A DNA stretch of 64,000 bases from Planctomycetaceae bacterium (GTDB lineage Bacteria; Planctomycetota; Planctomycetia; Planctomycetales; Planctomycetaceae). Below, in pieces: positions 1 through 9,450 of this stretch (position 1 is the first letter of the stretch; every line of letters starts with the position of its first letter). The position numbers and the translations under genes are program-made. The DNA is taken from NCBI GenBank assembly GCA_041398825.1, contig JAWKTX010000002.1, forward strand, positions 496,001 through 560,000, written 5' to 3'. The notes under the pieces were generated by a model. It searched no databases. It saw only the letters and a list, made by a program, of their open reading frames with translations, and had not been told where the DNA came from.

Positions 1-974
1 ACATGCGTTCGCTGACCCCTGCCAACGATCGCGAACTCAGGGAACTGCTCACAGAATTCGGGTTGGCGTCAAAGGTGCGAATGATGTCACTGTCGTCGGC
101 GATCGTGGCCGACATGTAAATGCGACGCGGTGCATCGGCGAACGTCGGGAACGCATTGACGAGTGGCACGATCGGCGTGACTGTGAACGCGTCCCGGCTA
201 ATCAACGCATGGCACAGATGAAGTTCATCACGAATTAAGGGCCATTCAAACGGGTGGGCGTCCGCATCGGATCGCAACTGCTCTCGTACCGCGTCGATCT
301 GCTCGTGCCATGCCCAATACGGTACCTCGAGTACTGCGAATTCAGAGCCGTTTACGACATCGTCGAAAGTCCCGAGTCTGCTGCTGCTTTGTAAGCTTAC
401 GAAAGAGACTGGTTAACGAGTTATATCGGTCACGACGCTCAGACGAGCTGACTCTCGAGAGTGAATGAATCTCTAACGACGGAAAACGCGACGTGTAAGT
501 GTCGTCGAGGATTACGGCCGAGACGCCTTTGAGGATGTCCGAATCATGAAGCCGGGAATTTGCTCTTCCCGTTGAAGAGCCAACAGTATGTTGCGACCAT
601 GATGGCGTTGCCATTGACAAAGTCTTCGTCAGTCCTTGCCCTTTTTCATAGGTTACCGCAGGGATGCTGGCTGCCTCGCCTTTTTCCAGCGTCTGGTTGA
701 CCAGTTGAATCGTCGGAGCCAAGTAGAAAGTACTGGCTCTCCTGTTTCATTCAGCGTTGATTGAGCCATCAACAAGCCAACCATCGTTGTCGCCGCCGGT
801 GTGCAGTTTCAGCACGATGTCCGACTTGACCTGTTCGAACCACAATTTGAGGACCTCGGCTTGGCTTGTGTATAGGATCGTTGATTCCTGGCGGTTTGGG
901 AAGCCTGCGAAAGATTTCGATCGGATCGATGGCCTGGGTCTTTCTTTGTCGTCCTGGAAGTCAATAAGCTCCAT
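1..974 (-). pseudogene. DEAD/DEAH-box helicase, broken (N-terminal part; runs off the left edge)
   Basis: Reading the minus strand from an ATG at 974 and switching frame several times gives a continuous helicase-like protein. It contains LYTSQAEVLKLWFEQ, then a damaged Walker A (DIVLKLHTGG, where the expected GKT is lost at a frameshift near 785), APTIQLVNQTL (motif Ia-like, near 715), SAVILDDT (a DEAD-box-like motif II, near 505) and RRIYMSATIADDS (motif III SAT, near 120). Frame changes are needed near 780, 600-640, 480-420 and 360, so no single frame can encode the protein. The C-terminal helicase lobe lies outside the window. The family call rests on the order of the motifs. Whether the lesions are real decay or sequencing error cannot be decided here. 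Confidence 0.7.
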
Positions 975-1087
975 TGCGACGGAACTCGTCCGCTGAATGA
1001 AACGGAGTGCAGGATGGCTACCTAGTTTACACTATGTGACGTCTTTTTCGTTGTGGGTCTGCTAAGAATTCCGAAAGATGCGGGGAG

Positions 1088-2354
1088 TCAGTCTGATTGT
1101 GAGCCGTCTTTGTCCAGCGTCGCCTTCGGCAGGGGGGTTGACATACTTGTCTTCGCCTTCGGCTGCGGGTTAAACGATAGATGCTTCAGGAACCACGCCA
1201 CCTCCAACTGCGTCGCTTCCTCGAAGCCCTCGCGATAGACGCCAGCATCCCTGGATGACGTGGTACGCCGACGGCACGCCGCGCTCGAGCAGTCCCTTAT
1301 GAACAGCCTCGACGTTGTCGTTGTTACTCAGTTCCTCGTTCTCCGCGACGACAAAGATGATCGGAGACGTGATGCGATCGGCTGATTCGACGGCATTGAA
1401 GCCCACGCTCTTTGCCGGGTTCACTCGCATATTCGAGTAGCGTTCCATTCACCGGTCATCTTGAGCGCCGGTCTCGATGGGGACCGGTTCGGTCTCGCCG
1501 CAGGCCGCTTGCCAAATGAGGGCGGCGGCGACGGCTCGCGGAGATCGTCCGCCCATGCCGGGCACCGGTCGCGACACATTTCACGCGGTTCAATCGCGGC
1601 CATCGTTGCACCAGTCCGCCGCCGTAGCTGCTCCCACAAAAACCGATGCGATCCTTATCGACGTTCGGTTCGCCCGCGAGAAAACTGATGGCCGCACGGA
1701 TGTCCTCTTTGGTCTGATCGGTGTAGTTCATCTGCCACTGCCGCCTTGACCTTGATGGTCATCTCGTTGTTTTCGTCAGGTTTCGGCTGCGGATCGGACC
1801 GCCATCAGTTGGCTTTCACTGTCGCCCCAACCGCGATAGTCGAACGCGAGCACGAGACGAAACCGTTCCGAGCAAAAGATGAAGCGCGACACGGCCTGTG
1901 TTCCCCCTTCGTCCCGCCTGTCCCGGCACAAAGGACAATGGCCGGAAACTTTGGTTGGGCTGACGATCCTTCGGGATGCGTACAGGTCGCCGGTCATCCG
2001 CGTGCCGTCGCTGAAGATGACCACCGGTCGCTTCTCGACGCCATCGAGCGGCTGTTGCCGGGGCATTTTGCTCTCCTCTGCCTGGTGTGGGCTGGGTTGT
2101 TCGCTGCGGTCGTTTCGCCAGCCAGACCTGCAGCTCTTTTACCGAGGCGAACCTGTCGCCAACGGTGTCGACATCGTCGAACACAGCTTGTTCGGAGCCT
2201 CTTCGCGGCTCAATCGGCCATCGCCGTCTGGTCTGCTTGTTTGAACCAGGCTGCATCTCGAGACTCGGGAGCGGGACGCTCGTCGCTCTGCAACGGCCAC
2301 CTGTGCCGCTGTGAGACAGAATGTGAATGCCACGAAGGCAGGAAATCTAATGAT
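1088..2354 (-). pseudogene. Exported alpha/beta hydrolase (dienelactone hydrolase/CocE type) with EF-hand, broken
   Basis: From MIIRFPAFVAFTFCL (ATG at 2354, signal-peptide-like) the protein can be followed by changing frame. First comes an EF-hand-like stretch (DGDGRLSREEAPNK, near 2180), then PVVIFSDGTRMTGDLY (near 2020), an oxyanion-type strand FDYRGWGDSE (near 1830), and the nucleophile elbow GFCGSSYGGG (serine in G-x-S-x-G, near 1640). A C-terminal part follows (SADRITSPIIFVVAENEELSN and VYREGFEEATQLEVAWFLKH), ending at TGA 1088-1090. At least five frame switches are required. Planctomycetes commonly encode such secreted hydrolases with calcium-binding EF-hands. As written, the gene cannot make the full enzyme. 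Confidence 0.72.
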
Positions 2355-3463
2355 CATTCGAAGCTGCCTCCGGGATTTGAATCCAGCGTTCGGCAGATGT
2401 GCCAAACCAGTTCACGATCAGCTCACGGCGTCTGGCGGAATCTGTATCACTGGCGAATATTCGATTAGGTTCTTTCAGATGCCCTTGCGGACGATACATC
2501 GCTTCGTCAGCCAGTCGAGAATCGACCAGCGTAAACGTCACGATGGTCGAGGACTGATCGGGAAACCCCCGTTCGACCACGAGCCGCCGGATCGCTTTCG
2601 ATTCGCGATCGACTTCGATCATCGCCCGTTTGAGCGGACGTTCACTCCAGCGTCGACGAGGGACGGCAGTGATGATGTCGGTCCCTGCCGGACCCTTCCG
2701 GTCCGCTCCAACTGAGCAATGCTTGAGAAAGTTCTGGCAGCAGTGTTTCCAGATGCAGCGTGTACAGGTCGCCGATGTACTTGAGGCACTCCCATCTCGT
2801 CGGCACCAACCACGAACCAGGCGCGGCCCCAGCGTCATCCAGATTGCTCCGTCAGCATCACGTCCCCAGGCCCAGCGACGATAGCCGTTCATTTCCACCC
2901 AGAATTGATCTCCTGTGTCGAGACTTTCACATCGCGTGGGATATTCATCCCGTTGTCGGCTGTCGGGTGACGTTCACTCGACGACATAGACTCGCTCGAT
3001 CGGTTCAGCGTGGGTATGGATGGCGGCTTCAACAATCTGGCTGGCACTGGCATAGACCGGGTTGTCACCATGACCTGTCAGCAGAAAGGCTGCCAACGCC
3101 ACGCTGGCCGCGATAACCAGCCAGTTGGTGAGCCTCACTTGAGTGCGGCGACTTGTCGCCGATTTGGATTGGTCTTCAAGCCTTCTGAAACGGGCTGTCA
3201 CTTCAGAGAAAGCTGTGACGAGTCACAGCACTCCGAAACATCAGGTTCCGCCACCAGTCGACCAATGCCGTAAGCGATTCCCGTCCCAGATCGTCACTCA
3301 GCAGCGAGTCCAGCAGCAGATGATCAACCATCTGCTTGATGCCATCCGGAACCGACTTCGCCACTTGCTGCAGTTCATCGAGATGCTCTTCACTCGGTTG
3401 CTCGTCAACCAGTTCGATGAGCAATTCCTTCAATAGTTCTTGATCAGGTTTTCTGGGGGTCAT
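2347..3463 (-). pseudogene. Membrane anti-sigma-like protein, broken
   Basis: The frame starting at ATG 3463 gives an acidic N-terminus of about 86 residues (ELLIELVDEQPSEEHLDEL). The next frame (3201 to 2974) gives a single transmembrane segment (NWLVIAASVALAAFLLTGHG) and a short exported stretch. After further frame changes a C-terminal domain follows (WAWGRDADGAIWMTLGP ... FTLVDSRLADEAMY) to the stop at 2347. The layout of short cytoplasmic part, one TM and exported domain, and its 20-nt overlap with the ECF sigma remnant upstream, fit an anti-sigma partner. The exported domain is not recognised. It has at least three frameshifts. Confidence 0.6.
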
Positions 3464-3988
3464 GCTTCAGTACCTCCCGTGCCGCCAATTGCTGTTCAAT
3501 GCAGTCCAGGAGCCGCACCGCGAATGCGATACAGAGTCTGACGAATCGAACCTGCGGGGCGACCAATGGCCTCCGCAATCCGCTCGATCGCGTGGCCGCC
3601 GACGTAACGCAGGTCGATCAGGCTGCTGTTGGCCGTGGAGCGAGCTTATTCAGACAATGTTCAACGCCTTTACGTCGCTCATCGAGCTGACTCCAGACGC
3701 TGCTCAGCCACCGCCGCCATGGCTCCACAATCTCGGGTCGAACACCAGCCGTTCGCGAGTATTTTCGGAATCTGGTTCAGCGACCTGAACCGGGCAATCT
3801 GACTGGCCCAGGCCCAGAAATCAGTCCCCGGCTGAAACCTCCGCCTTCTCCCACAGAACCGCATTCACTTCCTGCAGTAGATCGTCAACGTCGCCCTGCC
3901 GAACCAGTAAACAGCGCATAAACGCCCTGAGCCGCGGCTGACACCGAGCAATCTCCTGCACCAGAAGTTTCTGCGTTTCGTCGTTCAA
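3444..3988 (-). pseudogene. ECF RNA polymerase sigma factor, broken
   Basis: A TTG start at 3988 has a GGAGG about 10 nt upstream. The first frame reads region 2 (CLLVRQGDVDDLLQEVNAVLWEKAE). It must shift to continue with FQPGTDFWAWASQIARF, and shift again for LDERRKGVEHCLNKLAP. Another shift gives region 4 (LIDLRYVGGHAIERIAEAIG, IRQTLYRIR), and a last one gives VRLLDCIEQQLAAREVL before the stop at 3444-3446. This is the short planctomycete-type ECF sigma factor. The total length is one base short of a multiple of three. The gene overlaps the start of the anti-sigma remnant downstream, as in intact sigma/anti-sigma pairs. Confidence 0.72.
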
Positions 3989-4649
3989 CAGATTCGTCCT
4001 CCAGGAAGCTAATGTCGCCCGGAGTAGAAACGTCAACAACCGAGTCAAGAGAATTCTGGCCTGCTGGTTTCGGGTGAACTCCGGTCTATGCAGGATACAT
4101 GGGCGCAAAAAAGCCAGACGGACCCAACGCCCAACCGGCTTTCTCTATTCGAATGATGTCTCGAAGCTCCCTGAGACGGGACTCGAACATGACGTGACAT
4201 GTCGTATCGGGCGCGGTCTTCGGGCGAGCTTCGTGACCAGGGAGGGCGTGGCACGAGTCAGATGCCCGGGAATGGCTGATGCGTCGGTGCAACACGCCCG
4301 TGCGGCGATCAGATCAGCGAGGTGGTGCTGGCAATTTCCATCGACGTTGCCAGCGAACAAGGCCTGGCCGAAATACTGCAGTATGCAGGATCGATCGGGC
4401 TTACGCGCCCACCGGCATCGTCGATCCGTGGGCGTTGGTTGCAACGATGGCCCGCCTGGCCTTTCGACAGGCAACCGTTCGCACGCGATTGGAAAACGCA
4501 CAAAGGGCAACCCGAAGAGTGAGCGAAGGACATTGGACATTTTCACGGACGTTTATGGGCCAGCGATCAATTGCTGGCGCGTCGGGTTCCTCTTTTCAGT
4601 CAGGTTCCTCTTTTCACTGGCGGCAAGACGTCCCTGATTCGATGGAGCA
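3989..4649. other. Region without an intact gene; possible degraded coding remnant
   Basis: No intact gene is seen. On the plus strand, frame-switched reading of about 4320-4520 gives plausible protein (LAISIDVASEQGLAEILQY, then GIVDPWALVATMARLAF, then DRQPFARDWKTHKGQ), suggesting another frameshifted gene fragment that I cannot name. At 4585-4620 there is an 18-nt direct repeat in two copies (GGTTCCTCTTTTCAGTCA and GGTTCCTCTTTTCACTGG). Confidence 0.35.
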
Positions 4650-5756
4650 TCAAAGCCGAATGTCGACGACAGGATCGCCGAACAGTTCAAATCGAGGTTG
4701 AACTCCCAGGCCCGGCGCAGTGGAGGCAGACATTCGACCATTCACGCGCTGTGGGGCACCTTCCGCATTGCTTACGGTCACATAGCTGTTGAAGTCTGTT
4801 GCTGTGAACAGGAATTCCGGAGGCGTGCTGTGTGCAAGATGGGCAATGGCCGCGGTTGTAATATCTCCGCCCCAGCTGTCTTCGAGCGTCATGGCGATGC
4901 CAAGTTGCAGGCAGAGATCACGAGCCTGACGAATCTTTGTCAGCCCACCAAACTTGCTGATCTTCAGGTTGACGACGTCGGCTCCCAGATCCCCGTGAGC
5001 TCGCAACAGCATCTCTAGGCTGTCGATATGCTCGTCCATAACAAACGGATGGTCCGTCCGTCGCCGGATTGACAGGTTTTCGTCGTATGAAAGGCAGGGT
5101 TGTTCAATGTAGACATCGATATCTTTGACAGCTCGAACCACCCTCGCGGCTTCATGCATCAGCCAGCCTGTATTTGCATCGGCAATCAGTTTATCGGTTG
5201 GTTCCAGAATCGCGCGGACCGCCCGAATCCGTTCGATATCTTCATTCGGATCCCCGCCGACTTTCAGCTGGAAACGAGTGTACCCCGCATTGCGATAGCT
5301 TTCGACATTCCTTGCCATCTGTTCGGCTGGCTGCTGAGAAATAGCTCGGTACAAGACGAAATCGTCTCCGTAACGCCCTCCCAGTAAGTCGCACACCGGC
5401 AGACCTGATGCCTGTCCAAGAAGATCCCAACAAGCAATATCGATTCCGGATTTTACATAGGGATGGCCTTTCATGGCCTTGTCCATGATGTGGTTCAGTC
5501 GGCCGGTCTGCGTAGGATTCTGACCCAGTAGATGTGGAGCAAGTTCCGCGATTCCAGCACGTACACCATTCGCATAGGCGGCCAGATAAAAAGGTCCCAG
5601 CGGACAAACTTCGCCATGTCCTGCCAGTCCGCTGTCAGTTTCGACGCGCACGATGGTGCTGTCAAAGACATCAACCGACTTACCACCAGACCATTTGTAA
5701 CTTCCTTCATGCAGGGGAAGGTCAATCTGATAGGCGGCAATACGTGTGATCTTCAT
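4650..5756 (-). CDS. Enolase-superfamily dehydratase (mandelate racemase/muconate lactonizing type; possibly cis-3-hydroxy-L-proline dehydratase)
   Basis: A full-length 368-aa protein with the two-domain layout of the family: an N-terminal capping domain (MKITRIAAYQIDLPL) and a barrel domain. The barrel carries the expected ligands and acid/base residues: FQLKVGGDP (catalytic Lys), ADANTGW (metal Asp), YIEQP (metal Glu), FVMDE (third acidic ligand) and NLKISKFGG (second catalytic Lys). These enzymes abstract the proton alpha to a carboxylate and bind Mg2+. The LKVGGDPNED stretch and the SWGGDITTAA region resemble cis-3-hydroxyproline dehydratases, but the substrate is an inference. It lies 126 bp downstream of the sulfatase on the same strand. 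Catabolism of a host- or algae-derived compound would fit the setting. Confidence 0.85.
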   Translation of the reverse strand: MKITRIAAYQIDLPLHEGSYKWSGGKSVDVFDSTIVRVETDSGLAGHGEVCPLGPFYLAAYANGVRAGIAELAPHLLGQNPTQTGRLNHIMDKAMKGHPYVKSGIDIACWDLLGQASGLPVCDLLGGRYGDDFVLYRAISQQPAEQMARNVESYRNAGYTRFQLKVGGDPNEDIERIRAVRAILEPTDKLIADANTGWLMHEAARVVRAVKDIDVYIEQPCLSYDENLSIRRRTDHPFVMDEHIDSLEMLLRAHGDLGADVVNLKISKFGGLTKIRQARDLCLQLGIAMTLEDSWGGDITTAAIAHLAHSTPPEFLFTATDFNSYVTVSNAEGAPQRVNGRMSASTAPGLGVQPRFELFGDPVVDIRL

Positions 5757-5881
5757 CGGAGGGCAATCTGGTCAGAGACACTCTGAAACTGAAAAAGAGA
5801 ATTATCAAACCCCGAAGTGGAGTTGATCTGGCGATCCCGGGAACACCGTTGGTCAGGAATCTCGTCAGAAAATATCGCAGG

Positions 5882-7675
5882 CTAAGGCTCGGCGCTGATC
5901 CTGCGAAGTGTGAGTAATCGGAAATCCATAACCTGAGAACCCGGGATATCGGTGGCTGAAAGTGTGAGAGTCCCGGTTCCTTTGGGAAGGTGCATCCTGC
6001 CCAGAGTCATCCGTCCAAAGTTCTTGACGTAACCCTCCCCACGTTCTACGCGATCGTCAGAGCCGCCAATCAGGGCAGACTCAACCGGATCTGAGACGAT
6101 TCCTTCCAGCATCACGTCTCTGAACCGAAGTTGAATTGTGGCCCCTACGTCTGGTGCAGCGCAGGTGTAATAGATGCCAACTTCGAATTCGCCTTCCTCG
6201 ACGACGTCTACCTTCCAGTGAATGGCATCTTCGGTACTGCACCAGTTACTGAAGTAACTGCAGTTGGGATGACGACTACTTCGTGTCATTCCGCCAACTG
6301 TGACGGCATCTCTTGCAGGTAGCTGGGTGATGGCAAAATCCGGGTGAGCGATGAGGAATGGTCGACTGTCTTTGTCGTAACCGGGCATGACTTCGTTGCG
6401 ATACCTGCGGACAGCATCCTTGAGTTCTTCGGTGATCTCCGGGTGCTGCTCAGCCAGATTGGAATACTGCCCGGGATCGATGGACATGTCAAAAAGATGC
6501 CCGGCATCATCCAGACGAAAGCGTTGATTGCGTGCTGCGACTCGTTTGCCCCAATGAGAAATCAGAGTTCTGTCGGGCCATTCATTGGGAATTGCTTCCG
6601 GTGCCAGCAGCGGCTTCAGGCTGACCCCGTCGAGTGATTTCGTCGAAATGAGGGGAACGCTGGCCAGGTCGGCAATTGTTGGCAGAAGATCGATGGCTGC
6701 GGCGATAGGTTCGGCCTTTCTGCCGGCAGCAATTTTTCCGGGCCAGCGAATGATCAACGGAGATCGAACCCCACCCTCGTCGGTGGAACCCTTGCGGCCT
6801 TTCATTCCGCCATTCCATCGAAAACTATTGGGGCCGTTATCGCAGAAGTACAGCACGATGGTGTCGTTGGTTAGTTGCAGCCGATCCAGAGTCTGAAGGA
6901 CTCGACCAACATTCCAGTCGATGTTCTCGCACATTGCCAGGGCTGCGCGGGTGAATACGACGTCTTCCTTGTCCGGGTCTCGATGGCGACTGGTTATTTC
7001 TTTGTCGGCAAATCTGTTCCACCATGTATCCGGCACCTGCATCGGCGAATGTGGTGTGTTGTATGGCAGATACACAAAGAACGGCTCGTCCTGATTTTCT
7101 TCAATGAACCTGATCGCATGGTTTGTAAAGTCATCGATGCAAAAGCCTTCGCCTGTCACAATTTCGCCATTGTGATCCAGCATCGGCGTGAAGTACTGCC
7201 CCCAATGGCCGGAACAAAATCCGTAAAATTCCTGAAAGCCTCGGCCCAGGGGATGATAGGGGTATTGCATCCCGTTGTGCCATTTTCCGAACGCGGCAGT
7301 CGCATATCCGGCGGCTTTCAGAGTATCCGCAATCGTCACTTCGTCCAGATTCAGTCGTTCGCCGCCGGTGCTGACTCCGTAAACTCCGCCACGCGGATGA
7401 TATCGTCCTGTCAGAAATTCAGCTCGTGTGGGAGAACAGACCGGGCAAACAAAAAACCGATCGAACTGCGTACCTTCTTTAGCCAGCTGATCGATGTTTG
7501 GAGTCGAAAGATTCTCATTTCCGTTCAGACTGAGATCGCCCCATCCCTGATCATCGCTGAGAAAAACGATGATGTTGGGGCTGGTGGTGGATCTCTCGGC
7601 CGCGCCACAGTCAGCGGTCGACAGAAACAGGACCACGATCAGGCACAGAAGTGCCTTTGCCGGATTCGAACTCAT
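5882..7675 (-). CDS. Exported formylglycine-dependent sulfatase
   Basis: From ATG 7675, preceded by GAGGGGAGGGG, the gene encodes 597 aa with a signal peptide (ALLCLIVVLFLSTADCGAAE). The sulfatase signature CSPTRAEFLTG supplies the cysteine that an anaerobic- or FGE-type maturase converts to formylglycine. Other family motifs are FLSDDQGWGD (metal aspartates), FGKWHNG, NTPHSP, YFCDNGPN and GMKGRKGSTDEGG. A C-terminal beta-rich extension of about 130 residues follows, probably carbohydrate-related. It should hydrolyse sulfate esters, most likely of sulfated polysaccharide, in the periplasm. The sulfated substrate is not predictable. Planctomycetes carry many such genes. Confidence 0.93.
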   Translation of the reverse strand: MSSNPAKALLCLIVVLFLSTADCGAAERSTTSPNIIVFLSDDQGWGDLSLNGNENLSTPNIDQLAKEGTQFDRFFVCPVCSPTRAEFLTGRYHPRGGVYGVSTGGERLNLDEVTIADTLKAAGYATAAFGKWHNGMQYPYHPLGRGFQEFYGFCSGHWGQYFTPMLDHNGEIVTGEGFCIDDFTNHAIRFIEENQDEPFFVYLPYNTPHSPMQVPDTWWNRFADKEITSRHRDPDKEDVVFTRAALAMCENIDWNVGRVLQTLDRLQLTNDTIVLYFCDNGPNSFRWNGGMKGRKGSTDEGGVRSPLIIRWPGKIAAGRKAEPIAAAIDLLPTIADLASVPLISTKSLDGVSLKPLLAPEAIPNEWPDRTLISHWGKRVAARNQRFRLDDAGHLFDMSIDPGQYSNLAEQHPEITEELKDAVRRYRNEVMPGYDKDSRPFLIAHPDFAITQLPARDAVTVGGMTRSSRHPNCSYFSNWCSTEDAIHWKVDVVEEGEFEVGIYYTCAAPDVGATIQLRFRDVMLEGIVSDPVESALIGGSDDRVERGEGYVKNFGRMTLGRMHLPKGTGTLTLSATDIPGSQVMDFRLLTLRRISAEP

Positions 7676-8066
7676 GATTTCCCCTCCCCTCAAAAACCAG
7701 GTGAACGGGAATCATATCGGATTCGCAAATCCACGTCGCCTGAGGTGAGATTTCGGGCAGACAAATCCGCAACGCTGGAGGGTCGTCGAGACACAGAGTT
7801 GCCAAATGTAGTCGACAGAACGTATTCCGGCGGATAAATTCTGCCTTTTACACGCAGTCCGGTTCTTTCGGGCGGGGATGTCAGCGGCGTCTCTTTCGAG
7901 TGCTCGGCCTGCTGCTCCCTGGGCAACGGCGTGTGGTCGCCCATCTTATCAACCCTGTGTTTTATCAGCACTGTGTTTTGTCAGCCCTGTGTATTATCAG
8001 CCCTGTGCATTATCAGCGCTGTGTTTTGTCCGGAACCGATCAAAGATTCATTGGGGAACGCATCGG
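7676..8066. other. Intergenic region with a tandem repeat
   Basis: No convincing gene is seen. It lies between the sulfatase start and a small membrane protein and should carry divergent promoters. Most of its recognisable structure is the 16-nt tandem repeat listed separately. Confidence 0.6.
7953..8032. repeat. 16-nt tandem repeat, five copies
   Basis: Five head-to-tail 16-nt units are seen: CCCTGTGTTTTATCAG, CACTGTGTTTTGTCAG, CCCTGTGTATTATCAG, CCCTGTGCATTATCAG and CGCTGTGTTTTGTCCG. The period is exact with no indels. The array ends about 35 bp before the putative start of the downstream membrane protein, so it may lie in its promoter or leader. Confidence 0.9.
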
Positions 8067-8477
8067 GTGCCTCGAAGATTTCAAAACAATCGCAGCGATA
8101 CGGGCAGCCTGCTCGCCTCGACATTTATTGTGGCGATGGCCGTAGGATGCTCCATATGCATTTGCATCGCGGTGGATCCCCGTTCCGGAATGGACAGCGC
8201 GATCGTCATTGGCGTGGTGGGAGCGATTTTTCTGACAGTCATCGCACTGCAGCGATTCAGCACTCCCCGAGCCATGACAATGTCATTCCTGAGTGTCCTC
8301 AGCCGCAACCATCGTGATGATGGACTCGCAAGCCAGTATCGACCTCGCAAAGTCAAATCGAAATCCCAGGCAACTGCGGAAATCAATCAGCCGATCACAG
8401 TCGACGAATTGCGAGAAATTCAATCGACAAGTGCTAATACCTGGGTGCCGGCCCGCGGGCAAAAACTTCGCGACTGA
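8067..8477 (+). CDS. Small two-TM membrane protein, function unknown
   Basis: The GTG at 8067 is preceded by GGGGAA and gives 136 aa. There are two hydrophobic segments (SLLASTFIVAMAVGCSICICIAV and SAIVIGVVGAIFLTVIAL), followed by a basic cytoplasmic-type tail of about 70 residues. The open frame extends upstream to 7878, but that part is translated through the 16-nt tandem repeat and is probably not coding. A terminator stem-loop 55 bp downstream (8533-8563) supports a real transcription unit. I recognise no family. Confidence 0.5.
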   Translation: MPRRFQNNRSDTGSLLASTFIVAMAVGCSICICIAVDPRSGMDSAIVIGVVGAIFLTVIALQRFSTPRAMTMSFLSVLSRNHRDDGLASQYRPRKVKSKSQATAEINQPITVDELREIQSTSANTWVPARGQKLRD

Positions 8478-8532
8478 TGCGTCGACCACAACCATTTGTT
8501 AAGACTCTGATGAGCCAGGCTCAGCGCATGAA

Positions 8533-8563
8533 AAAACCGTCTGCGGAGACTGCAGACGGTTTT
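8533..8563. terminator. Bidirectional Rho-independent terminator
   Basis: A 12-bp perfect stem (AAAACCGTCTGC / GCAGACGGTTTT) has a 7-nt loop. It has a T-rich tail on the plus strand (TTTTGTATTTT) and one on the minus strand from the A-run at 8531-8536. It sits between two convergent genes and can end both. Confidence 0.85.
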
Positions 8564-8646
8564 GTATTTTGGCTGCGATGCTTCTTCGATGCTTCGCTTT
8601 CTCGATGCTTCACTGTGACCGTCATGAACGATCAGCATCTGAACAA

Positions 8647-8937
8647 TCAAAAGATGTCCAGCATGAAGTGAGCACCCCTGTGGTATGGCTTCTCTGACGG
8701 GTAGAAGTTGTACCAGTTGGAGTTGTAGACGGGGATCCGCATTTCCGGAGCGTAGCGATAGTACATGTGATCGTACGTCTGAGGACGCTGGAAGTTCTGT
8801 GGATAGTAGACGTATGGATAATGGTAGAATCGCTGCCAGTCAGAAGGCTGCCCTGGAGGGGCGGCTTCCGCTCGATCCGTCGTCTGAACACACGCTGCCA
8901 TCACGATGATGGCAAACAAAACAACTCGCTTCAGCAT
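8647..8937 (-). CDS. Small exported Tyr/Pro-rich protein
   Basis: The gene encodes 96 aa with a signal peptide (MLKRVVLFAIIVMAACVQTT) and a mature part rich in tyrosine, proline and histidine (FYHYPYVYYPQNFQRP, MYYRYAPEMRIPVYNSNWYN). Short secreted proteins of this composition recur in planctomycetes. No enzymatic motif is visible. The cysteine in the leader (MAACVQ) could be a lipobox. It ends 84 bp before the bidirectional terminator. Confidence 0.75.
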   Translation of the reverse strand: MLKRVVLFAIIVMAACVQTTDRAEAAPPGQPSDWQRFYHYPYVYYPQNFQRPQTYDHMYYRYAPEMRIPVYNSNWYNFYPSEKPYHRGAHFMLDIF

Positions 8938-9450
8938 TGGTTATCTCCCAGAATCAGACTGTTCTGACATTCCGGCAACGCGAGTCGTTGATCCCGCTTC
9001 AGGCCGGTCCCGTACCTGTCAACCAGCACTTCAGTGCAGGTTGATCGAAGAGCTGGACGAGTTCTCGGCCGCGAACCATGGTAGTCAGATGGCCGCAGCC
9101 ATCTCCCATCGCCCCCGGAAACAGACACAGGGTTCGCTGTGCCGAGTCTCGCCAGTATCTTCTGTGAATTCTGTCATATGCCTTCCGCACTCTCAGGCTC
9201 GGCAAACTCTGCCGGTTTCGAGCGAATCGCGGTAGACCCATCACGAGGATATTCATCGGCAGTCGTGCACCGGCAGAATCAATGCTTTCCGCAGAATCGT
9301 TAAGTTCGGTTCATTCTGTCCCAGGGTAGTCGTGCGATCGCCCATCGCTGCCCGATTCCATCGTTGTGCTCGCCGGATTTCCGGGATGCAGTTTTCCCAT
9401 GAATGTCATTCACCGCAGCTTTGAGTGTCACTTCCTGCACCGGTTGTTTT
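8938..9450. other. Non-coding region, about 510 bp
   Basis: No gene is recognised. An 85-codon minus-strand open frame (9256 to 8999) has no recognisable motif and no clear ribosome binding site. The stretch holds the promoter of the small exported protein and the 3' end of the murQ transcript. Confidence 0.5.

Noticed and set aside
1746..2468. A 240-codon plus-strand open frame.
   Set aside because: It is antisense to the broken hydrolase, whose motifs are clear on the minus strand.
6875..7837. A 320-codon plus-strand open frame over the sulfatase.
   Set aside because: The minus strand encodes a complete sulfatase with all active-site motifs.
7953..8032. Could the 16-nt array be a CRISPR?
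   Set aside because: The units are contiguous with no spacers, and no cas genes are seen.
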